Assembly (NCBI GenBank): GCA_964059195.1
Contig: CAXKWD010000005.1
Coordinates: forward strand, 43,043,825-43,107,824
Source: Ectobius pallidus
Taxonomy: Eukaryota > Arthropoda > Insecta > Blattodea > Ectobiidae
Length of the DNA: 64,000 bases
Reading direction: 5' to 3'
The position numbers were made by a program, and so were the translations under genes. The notes under the pieces are model-generated. The model was not told the DNA's origin. It searched no databases and saw only the letters and a list, made by a program, of their open reading frames with translations. Positions 48,784 through 59,850 of the stretch are shown in pieces; within the stretch, counting starts at the first letter, position 1, and every line of letters begins with the position of its first letter.

Positions 48784-50640
48784 CATGGTATGGTATAATA
48801 CTGTCATTAGGCCTATGGATCGTGTAAATGATGGCATATAATAAATAAGGAACCCTTCAATCCTGATATGGTTATTTTTCTGATGAATTCTGCAGTGAAA
48901 TTGGCAAACATTTGGGTATAGTGACTCTTTCTCCTGTCATAAGTTCACTCTCCTGGATTGAAAAAATCCGTACACTGAATTGGAATATAAATGCCGCGTT
49001 TTTCGTTGTGAACTTCCTGAGGCTGATGTTCATTTACCTCAAATCTAATGATTGGATCGAGAATTAGAGCCTTTTGGTCATTTTGATCTTATTTATTATA
49101 TTGGCTGACAATCCTGAGAATTAAATAATAATATAAATATGTACATTCCTAGAACCTTTATCTCATATTTGTCCATTATCTCTTTGTTCCTTTTTTCCTA
49201 TGGGATAGAATGTTTTTATGTGGAGCCTTATTATAGGATTCCTTTCAAAAATTAAATTCCTATCAATAATTAAACAAATCAGGATTCTCGGACGGCCAGT
49301 AATAAACACACTTTGCACTTGAGAATACGAAAATAAAAATACAATTTTTATTAGTATTGTGTTATGTTTATTAATATTATATTTATTGCCCATGTCTGAT
49401 TTCCGTAACATGTGTTTTTTTACGTCCTGATACTGTACTCAAACACTGGTGTGGTAATGTGTCTGTGCATTCTGAAAATCTGAAGTTTGCTGCTGGAGCT
49501 GTCAGGAGCTGCTAATGATTTATCGAACTACCTGTCAGTCCAGAAGTAGGAAAAGCTTTATGTTAACTGCTGACAGCTGCAATAGAGACTTGATGCTTGA
49601 AATCGATGTTATAAGTTTAAAAGAGTGGTCTATTCTACTTACATTTGCTTATAACACTTGAAAATCTATCCCTTCTTGTAAAAATGAGACAATATTAATA
49701 TTGTTATTACTGTTAATATTTTAGTGCTTTATTGCTTTTATCGTTGAAAAACAGAATAAATAGCTTACAACTTATAGTGTGTAAATATTTATATGTATTG
49801 ATATTAGGTCTTGATTCTAAGCCCTTGTAAAGTCTGTATTTTACTATATGAAACTGTTGTAACCTTTCTTTGTTATTGTAACTCTTTTGAGGTGTCCGAT
49901 AACATGAATATGTTCCGAAGGACTAATAAATGTAACCTAGTCTATCTAATAACTTTACTATTACCAAAAGACCTCTCCGAAGAATAAAGTTTTTATGCAT
50001 GAAAACTGAGGATTAAAGTGATTCCGTTTTTGTCAGGATTCTCCTGCTAAGAATGACTTAGTAATACAATGTACATACATTTGTTTAATGATGTATTTAA
50101 CTAACACCATTGTTTAATGATAATCTTGAAAGGTTGCTTTTTAATATTATTGTAACAAATTATAATTCTGGTATTTTACGAAAAATAGGTGTGAGAGTAT
50201 TAAATCATTAATAAAATCACATAGTTTCAATTAAAATATGCATGATTAAAATTTGGATAATTTTCTGTTATTTTATACTTTGGTTCGGAAATAATATATT
50301 TTTTTTTTCGTATTTTCTGAGATACAAGAGACCTATCTCCTTACTTTAAAACCTAACTGAAGTACGGTACCGGGTGGCCGAAAGTCAGTAGATAGGTACC
50401 GGTAGATATAGAGTTATTGCCGAAGACTGAATAGCAACGTCAAGAAAATAAATTACAACTTACAACTATAATTGAAACCATTCAACATTATAATATTCCT
50501 CAATACTGTAGAGTGGATTAGCTGATAAACATATTCTGATTATTCTTTTAAAATTACTTATAGGAATTATGTTTATGTTTTCTGGGAGACTCGAATAAAT
50601 TCAATGACATCATTTCATACTACTCTGAGTCTTGCTTTAC
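48784..50640. other. Unassigned intronic stretch
   Basis: No element with ends or coding motif was recognised. Confidence 0.4.
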
Positions 50641-50644
50641 TTAC

Positions 50645-50800
50645 ATTTATTAAGTGCCAGTATGGTACTTTATGAGATTGTGTGGGGGATGGGGAAATGT
50701 ATGTCCGCCTGTCCCTCTGTCCCTCTATATAAATTTTTGAACGGTCGGTGGTTTCGTACTTAGGGAGTCATGAAACGTAAAGATACGAAAGAATTTTTCG
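50645..50800. repeat. Interspersed repeat shared with 54,831
   Basis: TTATTAAGTGCCAGTATGGT then ACTTTATGAGATTGTGTGG is repeated at about 54,831 with few changes (AGAATGG, TCTGAGG). Both copies are followed by GGGGAAATGT/GGGAAAATGT and CTGTCTGTC or CCTGTCCC words. The family is not identified; Helitron-like is possible. Confidence 0.6.
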
Positions 50801-52015
50801 AAAGTCATGACATGGTACCGATCCCAATAAGTAGATTTTTCTTCGAAATCTACCTAAAACAGCTTCAAAAGATACAGTTTTTAAACCAAGCCATACAGAC
50901 TTTTACAATTTCTCCCACATGGCCTAATAGAACAGTTATTGTACTTGAGGTAGACATATTAGAACACGAGATACTTGTTGCCTATTATTAAATATTAATT
51001 TTTTAAATCAGCTGTTTTCCATTCACTCTTTACGGGTAAGGGGTGGTCTGCCATCGTAGTAACGTCACCGCGCAACTGGAGAAAGTTTGAAAACATGGCC
51101 AAGTGGCACCCCCCGTAGCTTCAACAATACTATGGCCAGCTCAAAAGCCAAATTGGTTAGAGGAAAACAACTGATTATCTTCAAAGTATTGAATTATCTG
51201 TTTATTTAGCAAGATCGCAAAAACCTTCAACACAATTGGAATAATACCGACAGACCCTTTCTTGTAAACAGGAATAACTTGATTTTAAAAGGCTATGTGC
51301 ATAAATCACTAATTGATTAAATCACTGAGTGATTGACTACCTAACTAATTCCGTTGCCAGTTAAGAAGATGATTTCAACACTGATGTTTGAGAAATCTGA
51401 ACTCCCTGAGCTGTTGAGGAAATTGAACGTTCCGTCCATATAAAATATACGTCGTTAGATATGTACAGATCAAAGGGGACAGCATTTTCAAATTCCACTT
51501 TAAGGTGGGTGAGTTAAAAAATTAAAATTCTTTTCAGTTGGCTATTCTGTTACTTAAATCTTAAGTGCACGATGAAAGCAGCGGCGGGAGCTAGAAGCTG
51601 TAGCGGCGATCGGAAATTCGATTCCTTGTGAAGGCCTCACGAAATACATGGTAAAAATTCGGTGGCATCATCTTTAAAATTAGTGATATGTATTTGTGAC
51701 AGAATCTGAATCATATTTGCCTTTTTTTTAAAGATATGAAATCCTGGCTGTACCGGTAAGTGCTCTATGGAAGCAAAACGACAGAAAGTAATTTCTGCTC
51801 TCAGTTTTAAAAAATGTAGAACTGAAGACCAATAATAAGAAATGAGACAAGTAGATTAGAGTTAGGGGTAAATAACTTTTACAACAAGCTCAGGAATACA
51901 GATGAAAATGGGTAAACCACTTACATAATGCATGTCATAATTATAACATACTTATTCTGAAACTATAGCCCTAGCATACATAGGTAAAATAGGGCTCTTG
52001 TACTTGGAGATTTAA
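50801..52015. other. Unassigned intronic stretch
   Basis: A weak B-box-like AATTCGATTCC at about 51,616 may mark a SINE relic. Nothing firm was found. Confidence 0.35.
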
Positions 52016-52868
52016 TCTCTATATATATAAAAGGCTTTGTCCTGACTGACTGAATGAATGACTGACTGAATGACAGGAATCAACGTACAGCCTAAACTAT
52101 AACAGGTAGAGACTTGGAATTTTGATAGTACCTTCGTTTCATAATGTAGGTGCTCACTAAGAAAGGATTTTGAAAAATTCTGATTCTAAATGCCAAAAAT
52201 TAAATGTTTTTGAAAATACTTAATCCCTTTTTACATAGAATTATCAATTCCAAATCACAGAATATATTGTTGCCAAATTTTATATGATGGGCTTGGAAAA
52301 AACAATTGAAATGCACTTTTGACAAATAAGAGAAGTTATCAAAATAATTCATGTTATAAATAAATATTACTGAATGAAATCCACTAAAATAATGGAATCA
52401 CATAACTTTCTCAACCCTGGACATAGAGAAAACAAAACGAGGTATGGTAATGTGTATATTATTATATTATATCGCAGGTTTTTGGAGAGAAAAGTATGAA
52501 AGTGATAATGCTTTCTGTTTAATTTCATCCCCAAAACGACTTTATGGTAACATAAGAGTGGGAAATTTCCCGCCTCGATATTACAATTTTATGTTACAGG
52601 AATTTCTGTTTCTTCTTATTTAAACCTCTACCAGGCTTGCTGTGCACTGTACAAGCGATGGGATGCAAAATTCTAGATCCTCTATGAGCCATAAAAAACT
52701 ATATCAAGCGTTTTATGAGGGAATAGTTTGAGTGTAATAAGTCGTTCTTCCTATTTCAAATTATAAATGCCTATATAAGGACCTAGAATTTAAAATTGAA
52801 AATCCTTCATAAGTTAATTTCCAATTACAAAATACAAAACCCGGGCGACGCCGGGTCTTTTAACCTAG
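52016..52868 (+). mobile_element. Helitron, non-autonomous (CCCGGGCGACGCCGGG family), copy 1
   Basis: It starts TCTCTATATATATAA after an A, and ends in the hairpin CCCGGGCGACGCCGGG, then TCTTTTAACCTAG before a T. Its interior and 3' end match the element at 55,862-56,862 (TATGAAAGTGATA, TTTCATCCC, AATACAAAACCCGGGCGACG). It carries no helicase. Confidence 0.92.
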
Positions 52869-52960
52869 TAAATAAATAAACCACTTACAAAAATTCATGA
52901 TGAAAGAATGTTCAAACGAGCTTTAAATTACAAGGCTATTGGCCACATATTCATGGGAAA

Positions 52961-52995
<35 letters not shown>

Positions 52996-52996
52996 A
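52961..52996. repeat. (GA)n microsatellite
   Basis: A short GA dinucleotide run with one interruption. It lies about 280 bp from the neuroligin exon at 53,273, on its intronic donor side. Confidence 0.9.
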
Positions 52997-53272
52997 GAAA
53001 AAGATGGGCGATGGAGATGCAAGATTGGAACATGCTGTGGCAATGCTTCAGCTAACATGGTAGAAAAAGAAGAACATGACATCCTGAATAAATAACAAAT
53101 TAAATTAACTTTGACAGGTGATATGTGAGAAAGACGGCTACTGGTAGGCCTATTATATAAATAAAACAACCAATGGATGGCTTTTATTTAATTAAAAGGG
53201 AAAATTGAAAATAAATTGAGTACCTAAATTCAGTTGATTTTGGGGGACTATGCACATGTTAGATATACTAAC

Positions 53273-53391
53273 CTAGATTCAGGTACTTCTTGTGCACAGC
53301 CTCGTAAGCGGTCCATTCGATGTTCTTGAAGCGGTTTCTCTCCTGTCTCACACCATGTACCAGGTCAGGCTCTTGTGGCTCGTTTGGATTC
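53273..53391 (-). CDS. Nlg: Neuroligin, internal exon (penultimate in this window)
   Basis: This 119-bp exon lies between a good acceptor (TTTAACAG) and a good donor (CTAG followed by GTTAG) on the minus strand. It begins with the third base of a codon and encodes 39 residues containing ERNRFKNIEWTAYEAVHKKY. It ends with the first base of an Asp codon, which the exon at 30,639-31,645 completes. The sequence is the part of the cholinesterase-like domain directly before the conserved KPKVKTHYRAHRLSFWLNL block. The two exons therefore join in frame to give the expected insect neuroligin order. Nothing else of the catalytic-like domain was found up to the window end, so the preceding intron must exceed 10.6 kb. 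The exon is too short to stand out as an open frame and was recognised from the protein motif. Confidence 0.93.
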
Positions 53392-53674
53392 CTGTTAAAG
53401 CACAGAAAAATGATCCTATTTATTAAAATGTATTTTTTGAGCCACTGGCTACAGTAAATGTAAAGTAACCATCTATGCCATTCTTATAGAACTTCATAAA
53501 CATTCATTTTAGCTTAAGCAAGCTAAGTAAAAACCATATCAATGTAATAATCACATTTTAAATGCATAGGATTGGAGGAAATCACTCCTCGTTGGTAAAT
53601 AATTTTAGATTTTGTGTTTACAGGCTAACTCTAAGGAGCTCAATTATTTTAATTATTAACACTGAATTTATTGC

Positions 53675-53675
<1 letters not shown>

Positions 53676-53754
<79 letters not shown>

Positions 53755-53773
53755 TACTACTACTACTATTACT
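53676..53773. repeat. (TTA)n microsatellite
   Basis: A trinucleotide array of about 95 bp with TTG and TAC variants. The poly-Leu frame across it is an artefact. Confidence 0.95.
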
Positions 53774-54830
53774 TTTTACCCATATTTTGAAACCAGGTAA
53801 AATCGAATTTTACAAGCACTGCGAAAAAAATTAAGATTTTGTATACGATTTTCTTTTCTATGAGATCCCAGAATTAAACGAAAATTAAGATTGAGAAGTG
53901 GGAGATCAAGTTATAACGTTTTGTATTTCATGAGACTCAAAATTTGCGATCATTGCAAGGTTATGCGTTCTCTATTGACGAGACGTGAACGATCTAGAAT
54001 GATTGAAAATTCCGTAACTGTAATTATTGAGCTGGCGTCAAAGCATCATTTATAAACCTGTAAATTTGCTTTCCAAATATCGATAATTTGAATTGATTTT
54101 TAATTATGCTTGATGCATTTTGAAATATAAAGTGTGTAAATTATGTAAAAATTCATAGCAAATTGTAGTAAATGAAACACTCTATTTTTCATCGGCAGTC
54201 CAAAAAATCACAGTGAGATATTTAAGGCTGTAACTTACCAGGGCGCATTGGGGACCATAATTTTGAGGTGTGCGAAAAAACATTCATAAAAAAGATTCAA
54301 ATAGTTTATTATTATTATTTTAGTTTCCAGTAGTAATTTAGGTTTAGTACGTAGTTTCAAATTTAATAGGCCTATCAGGTATTGCTGTAGTATGCCACTT
54401 TTGACATGAACAAGATGACAAAATATTCGTATTTAGTTGGAAGCGTTCGGAAATATCCGAAAGTTACCGAAATAATGTGAATTTACCAAGCGACTATAAT
54501 TAGTTTTGGTTTACTGTGTTTTAGTCAATCGTTGCTCTAGATCTTCCAGTAGGGAATAAAAAAGTTTGTGTTTGGCTTCTGTTTGTTAGAGCCGTTCACG
54601 ATAAATTGAAACACTTTAGAAATATTTTGTTTTAATAATAATAATAATAATAATTTGTTACAAATTAGTTAGACTGGTATCGTACATAAATTTGTATTTA
54701 GAATTTTGAAATACGGAGTGGGTAGTTCCGTTAGATAGTTAGATAGTTGTAGATGTGTTGGTTTGACTACTGCCTTCAGACTTGAAATTTCTTGCCCTGC
54801 CCTAGTGTATTTTAAATAAGTTATTAAGTT
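53774..54830. other. Unassigned stretch
   Basis: No further neuroligin exon and no element end could be identified. Confidence 0.4.
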
Positions 54831-55148
54831 ATTAAGTGCCAGAATGGTACTTTCTGAGGTTGTGTGGTGGACGGGAAAATGTCTCTGTCTGTCTGCCTGT
54901 TAGTCCGCGTGTCTGTACGGGCCATAACTCAAATATGCTTTTTCGAATTTCCATGAAACTTGGTATACGCATTTAGACCTATAACGTCCATGGGTAGAAG
55001 CCTATTCATTTTGAACCAAATCCGTTGACCGGCACCGAAATATGGACTAAATAACGTCCACATCTATTATAATATAATCTACGTTATCAGAACACCCGAA
55101 GCATATTGATTGGCTCGAGGACGGGCATTCAGCGGCCGAGGTCCCACT
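54831..55148. repeat. Interspersed repeat shared with 50,645
   Basis: TTATTAAGTGCCAGAATGGT opens the copy. The following GCCATAACTCAAATATGC and CATGAAACTTGGTATACGC text resembles the interior of insect Helitrons and other DNA elements. No ends were found. Confidence 0.55.
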
Positions 55149-55861
55149 AGTGGGGTGAGTTAGCTGAAAATTATACCAAAACATTTCACATCCGGCAACC
55201 AATGCGCCACTTTGGATTCAGATAGTACATGGGTAGACGAGTCTAAAAAGCCCGGGACACAAATTTTCCTGGCCCTCTAGCGGTTTTGATGACGTAATCA
55301 AGATGGCCGCCAAAGTTGTCTGACATGCTTCTACATTTCCCTATATAACTTGGGTTTGTATTTTGATATTAACCTATATTATTAGTGATTATTAATCAGG
55401 AGAAAACGTTCTTTCCAGCGGTATATCTGAAATTATTGTTTGCGTTCATAATACCAGAAATATTTGTACCTGAATTAAAATTTTTGTTTCTGATTTTGAT
55501 TTTTTCGAAACATTTTGCTAAATAACTTGGAATCCGTTACATGTAGATGAAAATGTGTTCTATACTTTATTGTTCGTCAGACAATTTCCTTTTGAACGGT
55601 ATACATGACTTATATTTTATCACAAACAGTTCCTGAAAATTTGCCAAAACAATGTAGAGTTGCACTGCGAGTCGTTATGGCAACAATTTAATTTATATGG
55701 GTTCCGAAAAGTAATAGAGGGGCTTTATCACTGATTAAGTAGCAGATGTAATTGTTGTAATTTTTATGTATAGGTAAGTAAATTCTAGATTTTTTGCGGG
55801 TAGTTTATAAAATCGTAGCCCCTTCAAAATTTAAATTTTGGGGGGAACTTCAAAAATGTAA

Positions 55862-56862
55862 TCTATATTAATAAAAATGAATTTCCAAAAGGGTTGTTGC
55901 CGCATCACATGAGAACGGCTCGACCGATTTGGCTGATTCTTTTTTGTTGTGTTCGTAATTGTCACGACAAGGTTTGTGTGAAAGAAAATTTTTGGAAAAT
56001 CCACGGGAAAAATCGGAAATGTGAAATGAGGCAAAGTTTGAGAGTTCTGATGTCAATTGTTTACATAAGGAAAGTATTGTTTACGATGTTTACATAGGAC
56101 TTTGGATTCTATATTATAATACTGGGCTTTAACAAATGCTGATACTATTGAAGTATTTAATACATAATTGTGAAAATAATTCTTGACGAATAAAATCCAC
56201 GAAAATAAAGCAGTCACATAACTTTCTCTACCCTCGACATGGAAAATATCATTTTCTAACTTCACATTTTGATGTAGAATAAGCGATCGTATTGCAGGGA
56301 CAACTTAAGTGTGCCAGTGAGTATGCTATATCAGAAGTCGGTAACAAATCCTATCCACTGATACGTCACTCATAGCTGTGTGCTTTGTATTAGTTGAGAA
56401 ATAAGCCTAGGGATGTTTATCAGAGGCCCTAAGCATCTAAAAGAAGACAAAATGGGATGGAACATTTTCAGTCCTACGCGCGCAGTATATTATGTCCCAG
56501 GTTTTTTGGAAGGAAAGTATGAAAGTGATATTGTTTTTTTTTTTAACTTCATCCCAGAAACGATTGTATGGTAATATGAGAGTGAGAAATACAATGTTCT
56601 GTCAAGACAATACAATCTTATGTAACCGGAATTTCTTTTTCTTCTTATTTGCACTCCTCCCAGGCATGGTGTGTAGAAGCAATGGAATGCAACATTCGAC
56701 ATCCTCCATGAGCCATAAAAAGCTATATCTAGCGTTTTCTGAGGGAATTTCGAATTCTACTACATATTATGTAAGGACATAGAGTTTCAACATCGAAAGG
56801 CCTCCATATGTTAATATATTACAAAATACAAAACCCGGGCGACGCCGGGCCATTTAAGCTAG
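55862..56862 (+). mobile_element. Helitron, non-autonomous (same family), copy 2, 1,001 bp
   Basis: It starts TCTATATTAATAAAAATG after an A, and ends CCCGGGCGACGCCGGG, then CCATTTAAGCTAG before a T. The boundaries are exact because the uninterrupted partner arm has ATGTAA joined directly to TAATAAAT (empty site between 59,148 and 59,149). The interior matches the element at 52,016-52,868. Confidence 0.95.
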
Positions 56863-56991
56863 TAATAAATAAAATAGATTAAATTAATACGATTCCATTC
56901 AGTAATACTAAATGTGTTGTGTGAGGAACTTCACCGTGTTAAGAAGATATTGCTTTCGTCTACCTCATAGGAAGACAGACATTACCCAATC

Positions 56992-57790
56992 ATGTCAATG
57001 AAGAGGAAGCATGAATTGGTTGATGCTACGACTGACCCAGTGGTTGCTCCGTTGGTATGGGTACTGTGTTTGTTATGCCAGAAGCAATCAAAAGAGCGCT
57101 TGATCATTCCGAAGTATGAAGGTTATTTAACAATGGCATAGAATCTTGCATTTTTGCTGAACATGGTGAGCTTCCAAGTGGTATAAGTAATTTGGATTAG
57201 TTGGACGATGGAAGTTGTCTTTCACATGCTGCCCATGCAGCGAAATATCACAAATCCTGCAAGAACAAATATGACAGATAGATTATCTGGTGAAAAGAAA
57301 CAGAAAGGACGTCCCCATTGCTCAGACCAAACTCCATCTACATCAAAATTAACAAGATCATCATGATTTGGATGCCATACTCGCTTTTTAACATGTGCGA
57401 AAGCTGCTGAACGTTCTCGAAGAGAAGATTACCATAGTCCTGAAGAAGTTGTTTATGGTACAGTTCTAACGGAATTGGTTCAATACATGCAGGATTCGTA
57501 CTCATCTAGCAGTACTTCTCCAGTGTTTAAACTTTCTCATCTTAGAAAATTAATGTCTCAGCGCATGATGGAAATGGGAATACAAACTCACAAAAAGAAT
57601 ATCAATAGAACACGTCTTAAGGAACAACTATTATCATTTATACCTGGTCTGAGAGCAGATAAGTCCGGATGTGAAATTATTTTCACTTTCGAAGGGGATG
57701 TTGGCGATGCCATTCGCGATGCCTGGGCATTTAATGACTAGTGATGGTATGTTTCTGGGACGGGCAGTAGGTTTATTACGAAGACAGCTC
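56992..57790 (+). pseudogene. Unclassified element protein, copy 1 (N-terminal and central parts)
   Basis: It opens MSMKRKHELVDATTD, then CLLCQKQSKERLIIP, an apparent CxxC-type zinc-binding start. A TAG stop at 57,139-57,141 breaks it where copy 2 has a sense codon. Further on come YHKSC and, at 57,475-57,741, MQDSYSSSSTSPVFKLSHLR, NRTRLKEQLLSFIPGL and EIIFTFEGDVGDAIRDAW. After a short gap GMFLGRAVGLLRRQL runs into a stop near 57,790. I recall proteins with this layout (Cys-rich start, then a RLKxxLLxxxPGL block, then LTFxxDVGxAL) as repeated hypothetical proteins in cnidarian and arthropod genomes; I cannot name the family. The C-terminal part is missing in this copy. Confidence 0.75.
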
Positions 57791-57799
57791 TAAGAACCT

Positions 57800-59019
57800 T
57801 CTCTCAAATGCATAAGTTATCTTCGTGATGCTTTTTGCCCACGTTTTTATCATCTTTTAAATTTGATTTCTCTTCAAATCCCTCAACTAAAGAACTGATC
57901 CTAGGGGCTGCTACCATCCACTTAAGCAGAGCATTTTTACTGTCAAGGATGCCAAAGCTCAATCTTCACCCTTTATAACTTTGTTATTGTTTTCATAAGC
58001 TGGTTGTCATATATTGCAGAAATCGTTGTAGCAGTTTTGCTGCTCGTAAAGTTGCCATGAAGAAGTTCAGCATGTATATCTGGATTTTTTTGAAAGGTCA
58101 TGTAGAGAACATACGAGAATAGTGGACTGCGTCCAACGCAAATGTCCTCAGACATAACTGAGCCAAAGTATCGACGTACATTGTAAAGTTAAATGTACGA
58201 TAACTCAATGCAAGTTGCACTAGAAGGGATTCCAGTTTGATAACTGTGTTCCAAGATTGGAACTGAGTACAATCAGATGTTTTCGACAAAATCCACAGTT
58301 CAATGCATTCGCCACTGATTCTTTCACAACATGCTCCGTTTAATGCTTTTACCTGTAGACAATGCCAGGCAGTTAAGTAACTTCATGTGCATACCGAGAT
58401 ATTTTTACATGCGACGATGTAAGGCAGGATTTTGCAACACCAGAACTTGCAATACCAGCGGTTGTTAGAAAGCAAGTATGGCATTCAAATCTGTTGACGA
58501 TAACTTCAACAGTTTTTCATCCTGCAATTTTAGAGCAAGAGTATGAATTGTAGGCCCAATTCCCAGCGTGGATACAGTCACAAGTTTGTCTCTACCTTCT
58601 CCTTCATCACAAAACAGGCACACCTTTTCCACATCTGAACAAAATCATGATGATCTTGTTAATTTTGATGTAGATGGAGTTTGGTCTGAGCAATGGGGAC
58701 GTCCTTTCTGTTTCTTTTCACCAGATAATCTATCTGTCATATTTATTCTTGCAGGATTTGTGATATTTCGCTGCATGGGCAGCATGTGAAAGACAACTTC
58801 CATCGTCCAACTAATCCAAATTACTTATACCACATGGAAGCCCACCATGTTCAGCAAAAATGCAAGATTCTTTGTCATTGTTAAGTAACCTTCATACTTC
58901 GGAATGATCAAGCGCTCTTTTGATTGCTTCTGGCATAACAAACACAGTTCCCATACAAACGGAGCAACCACTGGGTCAGTCGTAGCATCAACCAATTCAT
59001 GCTTCCTCTTCATTGACAT
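57800..59019 (-). pseudogene. Unclassified element protein, copy 2 (N-terminal and C-terminal parts)
   Basis: On the minus strand it starts at 59,019 with the same MSMKRKHELVDATTD and CLLCQKQSKERLIIP segment and stays open for 64 residues. The central part present in copy 1 is absent. Below 58,640 the reading continues, with frameshifts, as GIGPTIHTLALKLQDEKLL, FQSWNTVIKLESLLVQLAL, YVDTLAQLCLRTFALDAVHY, HAELLHGNFTSSKTATTISA, KVIKGED and NALLKWMVAAPRISSLVEGF. The last blocks resemble a conserved C-terminal region (HEQNNxxVKGDGGAxGL...LRRWMVAGPE form) that I recall from the same hypothetical family. Several stops make it inactive. Confidence 0.72.
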
Positions 59020-59850
59020 GATTGGGTAATTTCTGTCTTCCTATGAGGTAGACGAAAGCAATATCTTCTTAACACGGTGAAGTTCCTCACACAACACATT
59101 TAGTATTACTGAATGGAATCTTATTAATTTAATCTATTTTATTTATTATTACATTTTTGAAGTTCCCCCCAAAATTTAAATTTTGAAGGGCTACGATTTT
59201 ATAAAGTACCCCCAAAAATCTAGAAATTACTTACCTATACATAAAAAATTACAACAATTACATCTGCTACTTAATCAGTGATAAAGCCCCTCTATTACTT
59301 TACGGAACCCATATAAATTAAATTGTTGCCATAACGACTCGCAGTGGAACTCTACATTGTTTTGGCAAATTTTCAGGAACTGTTTGTGATAAAATATAAG
59401 TCATATATTCCGTTCAAAAGGAAATTGTCTGACGAACAATAAAGTATAGAACACATTTTCATCTACATGTAACGGATTCCAAGTTATTTAGCAAAATGTT
59501 TCGAAAAAATCAAAATCAAAAACAAATATTTTAATTCAGGTACAAATATTTCTGGTATTATGATCGCAAACAATAATTTCAGATATACCGCTGGAAAGCA
59601 CGTATTCTCCTGATTAACAATCACTAATAATATAGGTTAATATCAAAATAAAAACCCAAGTTATATAGGGAAATGTAGAAGCGTGTCAGACAACTTTGGC
59701 GGCCATATTGATTACGTCATCAAAACCGCTAGAGGGCCAGGAAAATTTGTGTCCCGGGCTTTCTAGACTCGTCTACCCATGTACTATCTGAATCCAAAGT
59801 GGCGCATTGGTTGCCAGATGTGAAATGTTTTTCAGCTAGTTTACTCCACT

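Larger units (their letters stand above)
31646..53272 (-). other. Neuroligin intron, 21,627 bp
   Basis: The interval runs from the GT donor below 53,273 to the AG acceptor above 31,645 and keeps the reading phase. It is packed with mobile-element relics, which are listed separately. I saw no extra neuroligin-like exon inside it on the minus strand, although a very short alternative exon could escape reading by eye. Confidence 0.85.
55149..59850. mobile_element. Large foldback: two tail-to-tail copies of an unclassified element
   Basis: The left arm (55,149-57,369, minus a 1,001-bp Helitron at 55,862-56,862) pairs with the right arm (58,642-59,850), about 1.2 kb at high identity. Both arms start AGTGG(G/A)GT at the outside and run through the same non-coding zone into the same N-terminal coding segment. 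The 1.27-kb centre holds different parts of one gene, in plus orientation on the left and minus on the right. No clear target duplication was found. The superfamily is unknown to me. Confidence 0.88.

Noticed and set aside
53562..53834. Poly-Leu frame that could look like a membrane protein
   Set aside because: It is a (TTA)n microsatellite.
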